DNA of 6,255 nucleotides from JBFHER01 sp041584055 (GTDB lineage Bacteria; Bacteroidota; Bacteroidia; Bacteroidales; UBA5342), in the NCBI GenBank assembly GCA_041584055.1, contig JBFHER010000237.1:1-6255 (forward strand). Direction: 5' to 3'. Made by a program: the position numbers and the translations under genes. Below the pieces are notes generated by a model. The model worked only from the letters and a program-made list of their open reading frames with translations. It was not told the origin of the DNA and did no database searches. Below are positions 5,814-6,255 of this stretch, one piece after another. Every line of letters starts with the position of its first letter. Position 1 is the first letter of the stretch.

Positions 5814-6255
5814 TTACAACAACATTAACAACTCATTTAATATCATTGACGTAGCTCCCCACAGCTTTTGACCATCCAAATCGAAGTAAGGCGCTAAAAC
5901 CCGACCGGTTCTGCTATTAAAATAGCATTCATTTCTCACATCATCTCTGAGCAAATATTCCAAAGGATACTCCAGAACCTCCTCAACCTCCTCATTATAA
6001 GCCACAAACTCCCCAATGATTTCAGAAACAGCAACAAAAGGATAAACAACAAACTGACTGTGAGGAATCACCAACGGAGACAGTTGTCCTATTATTTCAA
6101 CGTTTTCTGATCGGATGCCCAGCTCTTCATTGGCTTCCCTCAGAGCTGTCGCTTTAAGATCCACATCCACTTTTTCGCATTTTCCTCCGGGAAATGAAAT
6201 TTGTCCGCTATGTGGCCCGTTGTACACCGGCCTGCGCATAAAAACGATGTAAGGT
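5814..6255 (-). CDS. NUDIX hydrolase, CoA pyrophosphatase type (5' end outside window)
   Basis: The frame is open to the right edge, and residues PYIVF precede the ATG complementary to 6237-6239. That Met is therefore probably internal and the gene continues beyond the window; about 147 residues are visible of a family usually near 200. Conserved blocks are YNGPHSGQISFPGGK, which matches the FPGG-containing block that marks the CoA-pyrophosphatase (NudL/YeaB-like) group, and a NUDIX box running from GGKCE through ALREANEELGI. The box has the metal-binding REANEE core and the group's one-residue-longer spacing before RE. The C-terminus has WGATSMILNELL, typical of this subfamily. Members hydrolyse CoA and its derivatives to 4'-phosphopantetheine and 3',5'-ADP in the cytoplasm with Mg2+ or Mn2+. 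Substrate choice here is inferred. It ends 87 bases before the transporter start on the same strand, with its own promoter elements in between, so a shared operon is possible but not required. Confidence 0.88.
   Translation of the reverse strand, partial: PYIVFMRRPVYNGPHSGQISFPGGKCEKVDVDLKATALREANEELGIRSENVEIIGQLSPLVIPHSQFVVYPFVAVSEIIGEFVAYNEEVEEVLEYPLEYLLRDDVRNECYFNSRTGRVLAPYFDLDGQKLWGATSMILNELLMLL

Noticed and set aside
6237..6239. ATG as the true start of the NUDIX protein
   Set aside because: The frame is open to the window edge, and the preceding residues PYIVF match the strand that normally comes before the FPGG block, so this Met is internal.

Overview
The window looks like chromosomal DNA from a member of the Bacteroidota, probably a Bacteroidales or Marinilabiliales-type organism; the rank below phylum is a guess. 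The evidence is as follows. Base composition is moderately AT-rich. Most starts lack a Shine-Dalgarno sequence. Two genes carry exact matches to the Bacteroidota -7 promoter element TAnnTTTG. The gene content also fits: an exported S37-type peptidase, a clusterless-insert glycyl-radical activase, a DHOD-like protein and paired POT peptide transporters. I see no phage, plasmid, CRISPR, tRNA, rRNA or insertion sequence.

Layout, left to right. Positions 1-218 (minus) hold the N-terminal end of an exported S37/PS-10-type serine peptidase that runs off the left edge. Positions 296-730 (minus) encode only the first ~144 residues of a glycyl-radical enzyme activating protein; the C-terminal half is absent, so it is probably a gene remnant. 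A 377-base non-coding stretch with several inverted and direct repeats follows. Positions 1108-2121 (plus) encode a complete dihydroorotate-dehydrogenase-like flavoprotein that lacks the usual catalytic Cys/Ser loop. A strong hairpin at 2141-2172 terminates it and probably also the convergent gene. Positions 2200-3987 and 4206-5726 (both minus) encode two POT/PTR2 proton-coupled peptide transporters of 595 and 506 residues. They are separated by a terminator and a separate promoter, so they look independently transcribed. Positions 5814 to the right edge (minus) hold a NUDIX CoA-pyrophosphatase-type protein whose N-terminus is outside the window.

How the genes fit together. The S37-type peptidase would release short peptides outside the cytoplasm, and the two POT carriers would import di- and tripeptides with protons. 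That gives a loose peptide-use theme (inference from families, not proof of a pathway). The NUDIX and DHOD-like genes are probably housekeeping neighbours with no demonstrated link. No single gene cluster here looks like a new multi-gene system. The points most worth a second look are the tandem Trp-centred repeat in the periplasmic insert of the 595-residue transporter, the truncated activase, the altered active-site loop of the DHOD-like protein, and the inverted repeats in front of that gene.
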